From assembly GCA_000969725.1 (NCBI GenBank), contig JXSR01S004114.1: DNA of 33,431 bases. One strand, given 5' to 3'. This stretch comes from Ophiothrix spiculata. Lineage: Eukaryota > Echinodermata > Ophiuroidea > Amphilepidida > Ophiotrichidae. The position numbers and the translations under genes were made by a program. How positions within the stretch are numbered: the stretch's first letter is position 1; each line of letters starts with the position of its first letter. The notes below the pieces were generated by a model. The model ran no database searches. It was given only the letters and a program-made list of their open reading frames with translations, and was not told where the DNA came from. Positions 19,915 through 28,957 of the stretch are shown here, piece by piece.

Positions 19915-21139
19915 CAATGGCATAGCCAGACTGTTTGGTCAAGAGGGGCAAACACATTTTGTCCCAATTTTTCCCAACACATAAAAAAAAATAATAAATT
20001 TGGGCAGAACCATAATCCACTTTCACTGGATTTTGTAAAGCTGATAAGCAAAATAGGCTTTCCTCTTTCTCAGTAATTTTGGGACACAATTACCCCCCCC
20101 CCCCAAAAAAAAAAAAACCCTTTCATTTAAACAGGAAAAGGCCCTGCATGCAGGGATAAAAATCGGAGTGCACCGACACTGCGCTAGTCCGACTACACAA
20201 TTTTCCTATAGAGGTGCGCTAGTCCGGAAATGAAAACCACTGCGCTAGTCAAAAAAAACAATGCGTCAGTCCGAAAATGAAAACCACTGCGCTAGTCCAA
20301 ATTTTTAAATGAAAATACACTGCGCTAGTCAAAAAATGACAAACACTGCGCTAGTCCGAATTTGAAAAACACTGCGCAAGTCCAAATCTGAAAACCAATG
20401 CCATTGTCGGACTAGGGAAGTGTACCAAAAAAATCATGATCGGCGAGTGCGTAGGGGTAATATTTGGTCCAAGAAGGACAAATATAACAGGATTCATTTG
20501 TTCTATTCATCACAATTATTCTTAACACTTAATAAGTGCATAAGAAGGGGTCCATATGGACCCATGATTTGTTTTTCACACGAAGCGCGAAAACACAACA
20601 TAACACAATAAAGGTGTTTTATGTAATTGTCAAGGTAGGGGTTGCGCATGTTTTGATGCAAAAAATTTCATTTTTGAGATAATTAGCATAAACTGGTAAA
20701 ATGATGGCGCTGTTCAAAATTTGTTTGTCCCTAAAACCGAAACAAAACAACTTTTTTGATTTTTTATTTCAGCAATGTACTAGTATTTACAATTTTAATA
20801 TGCTATTATGAGCCAAATGTCATTGAAAACTTCTTTGGGAAACCAGATTTCAGATTTTTAGCAGGAAATTTTTTGGAAAAAATGAACATTTAATTCAATT
20901 AGATAAATGTCCGCCATTTTGAAACGGAATGATAGACTTTTAATTTTTTGGTTTCATATGAATTGCATTGAGTTGTAAATAATGTGAAGAACATTGTTTA
21001 TAAAGCGATCAAAATCATGGGTCCATTTGGAACCCCGTTCTCCCATTCATGTTTCTCTTTGTCCCTTTTTTCTTTTCTTCCCTGTTGTCAGGGGCAGTCT
21101 TCCCCCTTGCCCCTACCTGGCTACGCGACTGTAAACATC
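19907..21139. mobile_element. hAT-like non-autonomous element, 1.2 kb
   Basis: Left end CAATGGCATAGCCAG (19915) and the inverse of CAGTCGCGTAGCCAGG ending at 21131. The flanks TCAACATC (19907-19914) and TAAACATC (21132-21139) agree at seven of eight bases. The interior contains C and A homopolymers (20092-20116), the CGCTAGTCC minisatellite (20177-20417) and no transposase. The span is inferred from the ends; an independent insertion inside is possible. Confidence 0.6.
20177..20417. repeat. CTGCGCTAGTCCGAA minisatellite, second locus
   Basis: About nine units of 25-30 bp (CACTGCGCTAGTCCGAAAATG and variants) followed by one inverted copy, GTCGGACTAGGGAAGTG. It shares the CGCTAGTCCGAA core and the terminal-inversion layout with the element at 219-579. 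Confidence 0.8.
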
Positions 21140-22189
21140 AAAGGGCAAAAATTCTCAATGAGAACTCAATGTTGTACAAAGTCCTTTTTGTGCCTAAAAG
21201 ACCTACATTTGAATCCCATCCACATTAATTCCCCTTGTTTTCCCCTCTCCTTTCATCTTTGCCCCCTCTCCATATCACCATCTCACCTGTCTGACACACA
21301 CATAGCTCCATCATGGAATTAACTTTGTTCCACTTAGGGGTGGTTCAACAGAAATAAACAATAGTCAAACGCCCAGAACTGGCAGACAATCACCAGTTGA
21401 GTTTTGAAGCCGCTCCTTCCTACAATTTTCGATCCTTCTCTACACTCCTTCCTCCTGGACCTTCGTCTCCATATACCCATTCCAATACCTTCATTTCACC
21501 CATCTAAAATTTCTCCCTTTATAGTCAACTTTGCAAACACACATGTAATCACTCTATGCAATTTAACAACATAGCTCCATTGGGCATACACTTCCCTACC
21601 CCTACAGCCACCTGTCTTTTCCAACCCAACCCATCCACCAAATTATTCCTTTCTTCTACTTTGCCTTCTTTTTATTTTTGATCGTCTTTTCATCCAGTTG
21701 TCATGAGTTTCAAACAAGATCAAAATAATCGAATACTGGAAATAAAATATAGCACTTATGGCTATGTTGCATCTGGTATCGCTAGACTGTCAGGTCACTT
21801 ATCACTCATGTGACAGGCGGGGAGGACTTTTCCCAATTATCCCGTGCCATGCGTGTGACAACAGGTATTGTTTTAATTCTCTTTTTTTGTTCAATGCTGG
21901 TCGCTCAATCCTTTCCCAAATGACTTTCCGTACTCCTCTCTCAAAATTTCAGTCCTCCTTATTTAATACCACTACTTCTTCAAAATTAACGGAGTGTTTC
22001 AAAGCTTTACAATTATTGTAAACAGAAGAGTCTTGTTCCTCAGAGGCTCATGGGATTATTGTGTTGGTAAAGCCTTGATTTGAGGGATTGTTTGGTCTCT
22101 CCTGAAATAAGTACAAACACATATCTAGTCATTTGATCTAATATGTTTCCAGCCCCATTTTAGAATGACCATGTCTCAACCTGCCATAT
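21140..22189. other. Intron sequence upstream of the array remnants
   Basis: C/T-rich stretches and possible decayed EGF-array copies (21270-21620). No independent gene was recognised. Confidence 0.4.
21270..21620 (-). repeat. Possible decayed copies of the EGF exon 2 unit
   Basis: 21277-21300 keeps the CATCTCACCTGTCTGAC donor block of the array. 21540-21590 resembles a degraded C2-C4 part of the same exon (ACATGTAATCA, AGCTCCATTGGG on the plus strand). Both are in the array's orientation but lack open frames. This would make the duplication process older than the clean array. The similarity is by eye and modest. Confidence 0.35.
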
Positions 22190-22718
22190 TTTACATCCCA
22201 TCCATCACTAATTTTTCCCTCCCTCCTCCCCCATTTCCCACTCCCATCTCACCTGTCTGACAATTCGTCCCTCCATAGCCAGCTGTACAGACACATGTGA
22301 AATCATTTGCTCCATTTTCCACACACACGGCTCCATTTTGACAGGGTGTTACATCCCATTCATCCCTTATTTTTCCCTCCCTCCTCTCCCGTTTCCCACT
22401 CCATATCCCATCTCACCTGTCTGACAATTCGTCCCTCCATAGCCAGCTGTACAGACACACATGTTCATGTGCTCCATTTACCACACACACGGCTCCATTT
22501 TGACAGGGTATTACATCTCATCCATCCCTAATTTTTCCCTCCCTCCTCTCCCGTTTCCCACTCCCATCTCACCTGTCTGACAATTCNNNNNNNNNNNNNN
22601 NNNNNNNNNNNNNNNNNNNNNNNNNNNNNNNNNNNNNNNNNNNNNNNNNNNNNNNNNNNNNNNNNNTCCATCCCTAATTTTTCCCTCCCTCCTCTCCCGT
22701 TTCCCACTCCCATCTCAC
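22190..22718 (-). repeat. ~150-165 bp tandem array derived from EGF exon 2, donor and intron start
   Basis: The donor block CACCTGTCTGACAATTC (plus strand) recurs with its key base at 22251, 22415, 22571 and, for the intact exon, 22717. Each extra copy holds about 95 nt of the exon (from PC at cysteine 2 to the exon end), the GTGAGATG donor and about 60 nt of purine-rich (minus strand) intron. The copy with exon end 22417 has diverged in the C3-C4 region and lost frame; the copy at 22253 would still read cysteines 2-6. No copy except 22719-22838 has the exon start or an acceptor. The design matches the array at 11099-12799, though the sequences differ. Confidence 0.88.
22587..22666. other. 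Assembly gap (80 N)
   Basis: Unresolved bases inside the second exon-derived array. The spacing across it (146 bp) is shorter than neighbouring periods, so copies may be missing. Confidence 0.99.
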
Positions 22719-22838
22719 CTGTCTGACAATTCGTCCCTCCATAGCCAGCTGTACAGACACATGTGTAACCATTTGCTCCATTTTCCACACACACGGCTCC
22801 ATTTTGACAGGGTGTAAAAGCCAGGCAAATGTTGGACA
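22719..22838 (-). CDS. EGF-like domain exon 2 (intact parent copy of a tandem array)
   Basis: One EGF-like module in a 120-nt exon with phase-1 introns on both sides. The acceptor is CCTTAAACAG and the donor is CAGACAG|GTGAGATG. Cysteines 1 to 6 are complete: SNICLAFTPCQNGAVC, CVENGANGYTCVC, TAGYGGTNC. Downstream in the transcript, the 3' three quarters of this exon, its donor and roughly 60 bp of intron are repeated in tandem at 22190-22718. This copy is the only one with the exon start and an acceptor, so it is the one expected in mRNA. It shares the end sequence TGTCAGACAG|GT, apart from one synonymous base, with the other array-forming exon at 12800-12922. The assembly gap 22587-22666 lies close to its 3' side, but the exon itself is fully sequenced. 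Confidence 0.92.
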
Positions 22839-23091
22839 CTGTTTAAGGATAACAAAAAATTACCACATATTAATTTAAGTGTAATATTTTCCAGTTTTAC
22901 ACTTTTTATGAAAATGATATAGCCTTAAAAATGAAATGATCAGAAAGTTATTTTCAAAGTAGGCCTACTTTTTCCAGATACTGCATTTGCTTTCTTTGAA
23001 GTATTATAGTCCGACTGTGGTTCTCTCTGGACAAATCACAACACATAACTTTCTTTCTGGATAAGGTGTTGATGACCTCACTAACAACATA

Positions 23092-23365
23092 TTAACCCTT
23101 TCACTCCGAGAAGACGCCTGTGCGTTTCGAAAAAATAAAGAAATACTTAAGAATTCACAAACTTTATGTTTATGTATTGTCCATATAAAGGACACACTAC
23201 ATATAAAATTTGATATAATTTTAAAGCTTACTCTTTGTTCTATAATTTGAGCACTAGATTTTTTTGCATACCTCTCTTATATATGGTACTTATGGTCATT
23301 TAAACATAGACAGGTTGATTCCAAAAATTGAAAGTTGAAAATAAATTCAGGGCCGAAAGGGTTAA
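23092..23365. mobile_element. TTAA-flanked MITE (piggyBac-like), 266 bp
   Basis: TTAA at 23092-23095 and 23362-23365. Inverted ends CCCTTTC and GAAAGGG directly inside. TTAA duplication with CCY-start ends is the mark of piggyBac-type insertion. No ORF that could encode a transposase. Confidence 0.65.
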
Positions 23366-23916
23366 AAAAGGAAGAAAATGAGAGTTTGTCTGAAAAGAAT
23401 GTGCAGAGAATTTTGCTATCTATCCTTTACAGCATACACATCGCAATTCAGTGCTTTCTCTAAAGTGGGTATTTTTGTCTCGTTGGCGAACCAACGAGAC
23501 ATATATGAACATGGATTTGGGAAACTTCGTAATAGACTAAGAAGTAAAAATGCAAAGAGATTCAGTAAAGACCATTAAAGCTGAATATTATTTTAGTTAT
23601 ACTATATGTGTAGTAAATAGAACAAAAAATTATAAAAAATAGTGGAATTTTAAAGTCAAAACTTAAATTTACACAATACATTCGACTGTGTTAAAGGCTA
23701 CGATGATGATTTGCAAAACAAAGACAATATTGCCACGTGTAGCACCACTGACCTATACTTCTGGACAGGAAATGTTTTGACTTTTTTGTAGGCCGCCGTG
23801 TTGCCATGTTGTGAGTACACGACCTTTTGAAGGTGTGTGTTCCAATCACTTTCACTCACAAAATCAAACTTGAGATTTTGATACCACATGAAAGCACATT
23901 TTTATCAATAACCCCT
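23366..23916. other. Intron sequence with a hairpin, no gene recognised
   Basis: Apart from the hairpin at 23474-23499, nothing identifiable. Short frames (23378-23578 plus, 23698-23889 minus) have no known motif. Confidence 0.4.
23474..23499. repeat. Perfect short hairpin
   Basis: TGTCTCGTTGG, a CGAA loop and CCAACGAGACA form a perfect 11-bp stem. The half-word CCAACGAGACATG recurs at 24018-24030, so the motif may be an end of a larger element. Confidence 0.7.
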
Positions 23917-24228
23917 CTAACTTTTCACGCCTATATTAAGTTTTGTTGAAGAGATATGGTCAAAAAAATCCTGAATTAATGGAATATTTTGTTTACAAAA
24001 ATAACTGTTATCCTGCTGCCAACGAGACATGTTTTTTAGAAGACCTTGTTTAGCTTGTGCCAATTTGACCATAAAGATGAAGAACTGATGCATGGTGCAG
24101 AAAATTAACCAAAGCAAAGCAATTAAAAGCATCTTTCCTACACATTGACAGAAATGTTTAGCGACACTTTTCTTGGCTCCTGCACCAATGATGCCCCTTT
24201 CGGGCTTGGCAGGATCACTGCATGGCAT
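23917..24228 (-). CDS. Unrecognised 103-codon ORF with one predicted membrane helix (weak)
   Basis: An ATG-started minus-strand frame inside the largest intron. Residues 1-30 are polar with Cys/Lys (MPCSDPAKPERGIIG onward). Residues about 32-54 (KMLLIALLWLIFCTMHQF) form a hydrophobic segment long enough to span a membrane. The remainder is polar. It abuts the MITE at 24233-24491. No family was recognised, no splice sites or promoter support it, and it could be a chance frame or a transposon remnant. Confidence 0.2.
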   Translation of the reverse strand: MPCSDPAKPERGIIGAGAKKSVAKHFCQCVGKMLLIALLWLIFCTMHQFFIFMVKLAQAKQGLLKNMSRWQQDNSYFCKQNIPLIQDFFDHISSTKLNIGVKS

Positions 24229-24230
24229 TG

Positions 24231-24493
24231 TATATGTGATGGCTCACACTGAAAGGGGGGAACTTTGGAGATGATATCAATTTTGAGTTTATCATTTCAT
24301 CTGTTACAAAATGTTCTAAGCTTTAAAATGATACCTTCTTTGTTGAAATTGATCAAGGCGATCAAATTTTACAACAGAAAATCTGATGGAAATTCTTATT
24401 ATTTTTCTTTATTTTTTGCTACCTATTTTCACCAGTATCTTGAAAAGTGTTCTGTCGCAAAGTCCGCCTTTTCGGTGTGAGTCATCACATATA
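24231..24493. mobile_element. TA-flanked MITE, ~260 bp
   Basis: Ends TATGTGATGGCTCACACTGA and the inverse of TATGTGATGACTCACACCGA, with TA on both sides (24231-24232, 24492-24493), and AAGGNGGACTTTG-like inner ends. The 71-codon frame inside is a by-product. Confidence 0.75.
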
Positions 24494-24497
24494 TGTT

Positions 24498-24745
24498 GCT
24501 ATCTACTCCTGATAACACATATGACAGTGTGTGATGCTATCTACCTATGAAAGCATAGTGTGTATGATACAGCAATTTTGTGCTACCCCTGATAATCCTG
24601 TACTTGGTACAGTGAACGTTAATATCCACCTCTGATAGCATAGCATGTATGATACAGCAAGTGTGAACTACCCCTGATAACACTGAACATGATACATTGG
24701 ACATAACTATCCATTTCTGATACCGTATTCAGTATAGGCCTATGG
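24498..24745. repeat. Degenerate minisatellite (CTACCTCTGATAGCATAGTG unit)
   Basis: Variants of CTACCTCTGATAGCATAG, GTATGATACAGCAA and CTACCCCTGATAACACTG repeat with spacing of about 35-60 bp. Related words resume at 25211-25240 and after 26310, on either side of the transposon at 25243-26287, showing that the transposon landed in this repeat. Confidence 0.7.
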
Positions 24746-24779
24746 TAATGTCAAGCTTCATAATCAAAATATAGAAAAA

Positions 24780-25190
24780 AAATACATTTATCATGGAAAA
24801 TCAAGTTCTTGTGAAATAAACTAACTTGAAATAAACTTATTTTTTTTCTGACAAATTTAATTTTCCAGATAAACTTGATTTTTAAAATATCAGAGTTTAT
24901 TTCAAAAAATGAAGTGTTTCTTTACTGAGAAAATATTCACTCATTTATAACAACCATGATTTTCACCTGAAAAAAAAACAAGTTTTGCTGATAAATTTAT
25001 ATAGTATCAAGTTTTCTGATTCTGAGTTTGTCCATATAAACTGAGTTTTTCTGAAAAAACTTAGTTTATCAGAGAAACTTGGTATTTCTGAAAAATAAAT
25101 ATTTTTTCCGAAAAGGTTTTCTGATAAAAGTAGTTTGTCTAATACACCTTTTTTTAGAATAACTTAATTTATCTGCTGAAAAGCACTGTA
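24780..25190. repeat. Degenerate A+T-rich tandem repeat
   Basis: Repeated AAACTTGATTTTTCTGATAA and AAACTNAGTTTTTCTGAAAA variants over 400 bp. No gene content. Confidence 0.65.
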
Positions 25191-25242
25191 CTCTATGGCA
25201 TATTGAGAAAGTTGCATGCTATCTACCTCTGATAGCACAATA

Positions 25243-26287
25243 CCACGCGAGTCAAAAAAACTGCATTAATTAGATTGAGGCCATATTGTAAGAACAAAAG
25301 TAATTTCGAACAAATAATATTAATTTCTAAATAGATCATGAATACAGCTTTCAAAGGGTGAAAGAATGGTGCAAATTGATAAAGGCATTGCGAAGATATC
25401 CTTATTTGAATATTATGGTATGAAAACAGTCCTGTCCAAATGAGCATACGACAGTTCATAACGAGTAAGTACCAATATTGACATGCATGCACCTCTTGAA
25501 TAATTACACCAACCGATTACCTTGTTCCAGTGAAAATCTCCTCTTAATCTATTAATTTACGTATAAAAGATAATTTAGGCGGTCTTTCCAAGTGCAAAAT
25601 GACACGTTTGGGGGTACTCTCTTAGAAGGGAGAGCTTATCAATCAGTCACTGTTTAAAATGCCTCAAGATCAGTTCACAAACGAGCAACGTACTCTTATT
25701 GCTGAGGTTTATTTTACAACCAAATCTCATGCAGAAGTGAAACGGAGATTCCGGGGTGCATTCTCTCAATCGGGTGTACCATGTGCATCCACCATCTATG
25801 AATTCAGGCGAAATTCAAAAGATCAAGAACGGTCCATAAACTAAATAAAGAGACATCTTGAAGACCGCGAACGGCAAGAAGCAGGAGAAACGTCGCCCGT
25901 GTTCGTCAGGCAAGTGAAGTGAGCTCGCAAAGAAATCCTCTTCCACATGTGGCCCAGTCCACGTTCAACCGAATATTGGATATTCAGGGCCACCAAGCTC
26001 AAACGGCCGTTTTCAACGTACCCAAACCAAAGAGAAAAGATATATGTCATAATTGTGTCCTGCGTATTGAATAAAACATAAGCACGGCAGTTGGACAGAA
26101 CTGTTTTTATGCCTTCCTATTCAAATAAGTGTATCTCTATGACGCCTTTATCAATTTTCCCAATTGTTTCACCATTTTAAAGGTAAATCTGTGATCTATT
26201 TAGATATATACATTTCATGTTCATGGTATCTCTTGTTTTTAAAATATGGCTTTTATTTAACTATTGCAGTTTTTTTGACTCACTCGG
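25243..26287 (+). mobile_element. Tc1/mariner-like DNA transposon, internally deleted
   Basis: Inverted ends CCACGCGAGTCAAAAAAACT (left) and, inverted at the right, CCGAGTGAGTCAAAAAAACT, with GCCATATT further in on both sides. Partial arm similarity extends about 200 bp. TA at 25241-25242 and 26288-26289. It encodes only the DNA-binding end of a transposase (25659-26074). The element is about 1 kb and lacks the catalytic DDE/D region, so it cannot move itself. GTATAAAAGATAA at 25560-25572 may be the old promoter. Confidence 0.8.
25659..26074 (+). pseudogene. Transposase DNA-binding (HTH, DUF4817-like) fragment, frameshifted
   Basis: The frame opens MPQDQFTNEQRTLIAEVYF and continues with a helix-turn-helix-like stretch ending ASTIYEFRR (residues 5-50). 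This resembles the N-terminal DUF4817-type domain found in Tc1/mariner-like proteins of animals. At about 25825-25832 one base appears lost. Reading in the next frame (KLNKET) passes a TGA at 25859-25861 and then continues (RPRTARSRRNVARVR, then VAQSTFNRILDIQGHQAQ), which looks like the second HTH. The frame ends at 26074 with no catalytic domain. A dead remnant; family call by eye. Confidence 0.6.
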
Positions 26288-26289
26288 TA

Positions 26290-26424
26290 TACATGCCAAG
26301 TAGTACAGCATGCATGTTAAAATTATATGCTGCCATCTACTCATGATATAGCCTCACATATGCATGGGAAAACATAGGTGATGGTGATATTTGCAAATGG
26401 TATTTGGTAATGCACGATGATATA
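26290..26424. repeat. Resumed minisatellite flank
   Basis: TGCTGCCATCTACTCATGATATAGC resembles the 24498-24745 unit. The rest is unremarkable. Confidence 0.4.
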
Positions 26425-26696
26425 TTAACCCTAACCGCCCTAAAACTCACTAAAGCTCACTGTCAAAAATCACCAAAATGCGCCTAAGTCCAAATACGTC
26501 ATAGACGCGGGTTGCATATGGGGACAAAATCACTGCCCGGGCAGCAGCAACGTGGTGGCCTGCTAGTGGCGTGCCTTGCTTGGGAAGTCAGAGGTCATGG
26601 GTTCGAATCCTAGTGAAAACATCCTTTTTTTCTCCTATGACGTAGTTGAACTTAGGCCAGAAAACAGAGCACCTTTCAATTCAGGGTTAGGGTTAA
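26425..26696. mobile_element. TTAA-flanked MITE carrying a tRNA-like pol III unit
   Basis: TTAA at 26425-26428 and 26693-26696. Ends CCCTAACC and GGTTAGGG directly inside. A second inner inverted pair is CCTAAGTCCAAATACGTCAT and the inverse of CCTAAGTTCAACTACGTCAT. Between the arms sits a tRNA-like sequence. The element is 264 bp, close in size and target to 23096-23361 but with a different interior. Confidence 0.7.
26545..26628 (+). ncRNA. tRNA-derived pol III-like unit inside the TTAA MITE
   Basis: GTGGCCTGCTAGTGGCGTGC resembles a D-arm/box A. CTTGC TTGGGAA GTCAG can form an imperfect anticodon arm (loop anticodon GGG). AGGTC is a normal variable loop, and GGGTTCGAATCC is a perfect box B/T-arm core. 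A run of seven T (26622-26628) follows and could end pol III transcription. A matching acceptor stem is missing, so it is a tRNA-derived (SINE-like) unit, not a functional tRNA gene. Whether it is transcribed is unknown. Confidence 0.55.
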
Positions 26697-26778
26697 GATG
26701 ACATCGAAATGACATCCATTTTAAAATCAAGACAATTGAAATGCATGATAATTGGCCACTGTTAACTATCTATTACAG

Positions 26779-26962
26779 AAGATCATATTACAAATTACTA
26801 ATTTGAAAGGTGACCAAGATTTGAGTTGGGCGCTGATACCTTTACCCTGCTATGCTTTCACGAAGGTTCTAATTCTTGTGACTTGTATTTTGGATCAGAT
26901 TCCAAGCATGTACATCCAACAGACCAAGGCAGGACTGCAATTGATTACCAGGTGTTTCTTCG
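26779..26962 (+). CDS. Possible orphan plus-strand exon (weak)
   Basis: A 103-codon open frame (26752-27063) contains an exon-like piece bounded by CTATTACAG (acceptor-like) and TTCG|GTAAGTG (strong donor consensus). It would encode about 61 residues beginning KIILQITNLKGDQDLSW, with a hydrophobic middle (KVLILVTCILDQIP) and ending TKAGLQLITRCFF. I do not recognise the family. It lies on the strand opposite the EGF gene, within its 9.5-kb intron. Chance or transposon origin remains possible. Confidence 0.2.
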
Positions 26963-27152
26963 GTAAGTGTCTACTTTTGGCTTTAAAAAAAAATGAGAAA
27001 AAAAGTTTTTCAAATCACAATTTTTTTTCTTGGAATGTGTTCACAATAGTGCACAAATACTAGAATGAGCACTCGGCGCGATCTTTAGAGCCTTAAAATA
27101 ATTTATGCGACATCTCATTTTCAGTGTTGTAGCATAGGGAAAACCGTTAAAA

Positions 27153-27746
27153 GTCATTTCCGTAACACTATTTGTTATGGAAATGACAATCAGACAGTAA
27201 ATGTCAAGCTGAGTAAATTCTACTACGTATCCTCAATATCTGAACACAAATGAAGAACCATTGAGGGAGGTTCTTTCAAATGGTGAAAACCAGATTGATT
27301 ATGACTCAGATTTTATTGCCAATATGAACAGATGAAAGTGTCAAGAAATTATTTCCGTAACGGTAAAAAGTTACTGAAATGACCGTTACGGAAATGATGG
27401 CTTAAACAATTAGACCAGTATAACGTCTCTCGAGGGCGATGCCTAGCGTGACTGTTTATATATTAGGGTACAGGTCACAATTCTGTTTGCATTGTCAATC
27501 AAAATGGACATTAATTTCCTATATTTATAGTGTTATACAGCGTTACGGAAATGACACTGAATAAAAATACTCTCGCTCATTTTTGCAAAAGTCTGTATTT
27601 TGATGGATATTCATCGGAGATACCGGAGATAAATGACGTGTGCCAAGTAGCCAATTCGTGCAGGTACTTAATGACCAGGTTAATTTTTGGATTCAGTGTT
27701 TTCAATTTTATAGACTGCCCTTCAAAATGTTCGTTACAGAAATGAC
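27153..27746. repeat. Repeated GTTACGGAAATGAC motif region
   Basis: Copies in both orientations: 27153-27187 (a near-perfect inverted pair), 27350-27361, 27371-27382 (diverged), 27384-27396, 27542-27555 and 27732-27745. Spacing is irregular. Probably the internal repeats of an unrecognised mobile element. Confidence 0.6.
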
Positions 27747-28212
27747 TCAAATAAAGGGACAGAATTTTTTGAACACAAATTGTAAAATTTAGGATTCAAT
27801 TGATACATTATGGCATTATTTGATAGATAGGATATGTTATACTAGTAAATACTTAGTGATCAAGAGTATTTCCAAAAATAAAAATTTCACTACCAAATAA
27901 ATAATGACAATTGTAATTTTAAGCGTAACCATAGGGACATAGGGTTTTCGAGGGGTTTGCATCAAACATGAGGAAAAATAACAACCTTTAACTTTGTTTA
28001 TCAAGGTTTTTATGATCTTTTATAATAAAGATCATATTTATCAAGACAAAACCACAAAATAAATATTTCAGCATTGTAATTTTTTAAATTTATTGTGAGT
28101 TAAAGTAGCGGGACACGAAAGTAGACACTTAGCGAAGAACCACCCTACCGTGTCATTATCGGTGAGCATCAAGTGTCACTGCTAGGACAAAGTGTTGTGT
28201 AATTTGAATGCA
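27747..28212. other. Intron sequence, nothing recognised
   Basis: A+T-rich, with a short AAGATCAT inverted pair near 28013-28033. No gene or repeat family recognised. Confidence 0.5.
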
Positions 28213-28451
28213 GTGGCGACTAAGAGAAGATATCGTGTGTATCCCATCATGCATTGCTTCCTATGGGATTATTTGTATAGGAAGTCATGTGAGTAGTTAG
28301 TGGCGAAATGACCCTAAATCAAATTTAATTATTTTAATCTTGCATTTTGGGTATGTTTCATCACTACCTACTCACATGACTTTCTGTACAAAATTTCCTA
28401 TAGGAAGCAATGCATGATGGGATACTCACGATATCTTCTCTTGTGGCGACT
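28213..28451. mobile_element. Palindromic MITE with perfect 9-bp TSD (Mutator-like)
   Basis: GTGGCGACT at 28213-28221 and 28443-28451. The element (28222-28442) is an almost full palindrome: AAGAGAAGATATCGTGTGTA, then TCCCATCATGCATTGCTTCC on the left, is repeated in inverse on the right. A 9-bp duplication points to the Mutator/MULE class, by general knowledge of target sizes. Confidence 0.85.
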
Positions 28452-28957
28452 TGCCAGAGTTAACTGTAATACTTTGAATCCTGTCTCTGTGTGTGTGCGG
28501 CTAAGCAGAGATGTGCTTACACTAAATATACAACTGTTTAACACATACCTCCAGTAAATTTGGCATTTGATTTTGTGTTGTAGGCAATATAAAATTAGTA
28601 CTTTTTACTGATTTTGAATGGCAACACCTTATTTCAAACTCCTTGCAAACTGAGTTTCATTTTAAGATATTGTTGACATATTGAATGTTTATAAATTAAA
28701 ACTTTATGCTCATTTCCTTGGTTTTATGTATTCTGAAATGTCATGCTTTTCAATTTTGTAACTCCGCTTTGATATGAACTTAAAAGGATTATCAATTTAA
28801 AGTTGATATATCAATATCCCTTTCATGTTGATCACAACAACACATCGTTTCCATTTGGATGACATTCAATCCTATCCAGAAGTTCTGGTCATCTGCTATA
28901 GCTACCACCTAAAAATGCGACAGCTGCTCTTCAACGACCTTAAACCTTAGTGGTGAC
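28452..28957. other. Intron sequence, nothing recognised
   Basis: A+T-rich intron without recognisable features. Confidence 0.5.

Noticed and set aside
26545..26628. Functional tRNA gene
   Set aside because: Box B is perfect, but no acceptor stem pairs across the ends and the anticodon stem is imperfect; a tRNA-derived unit fits better.
26680..26700. Telomere-like GGGTTAGGGTTA
   Set aside because: Only two units; better explained as the inverted end of the TTAA-flanked MITE, with its partner at 26425.
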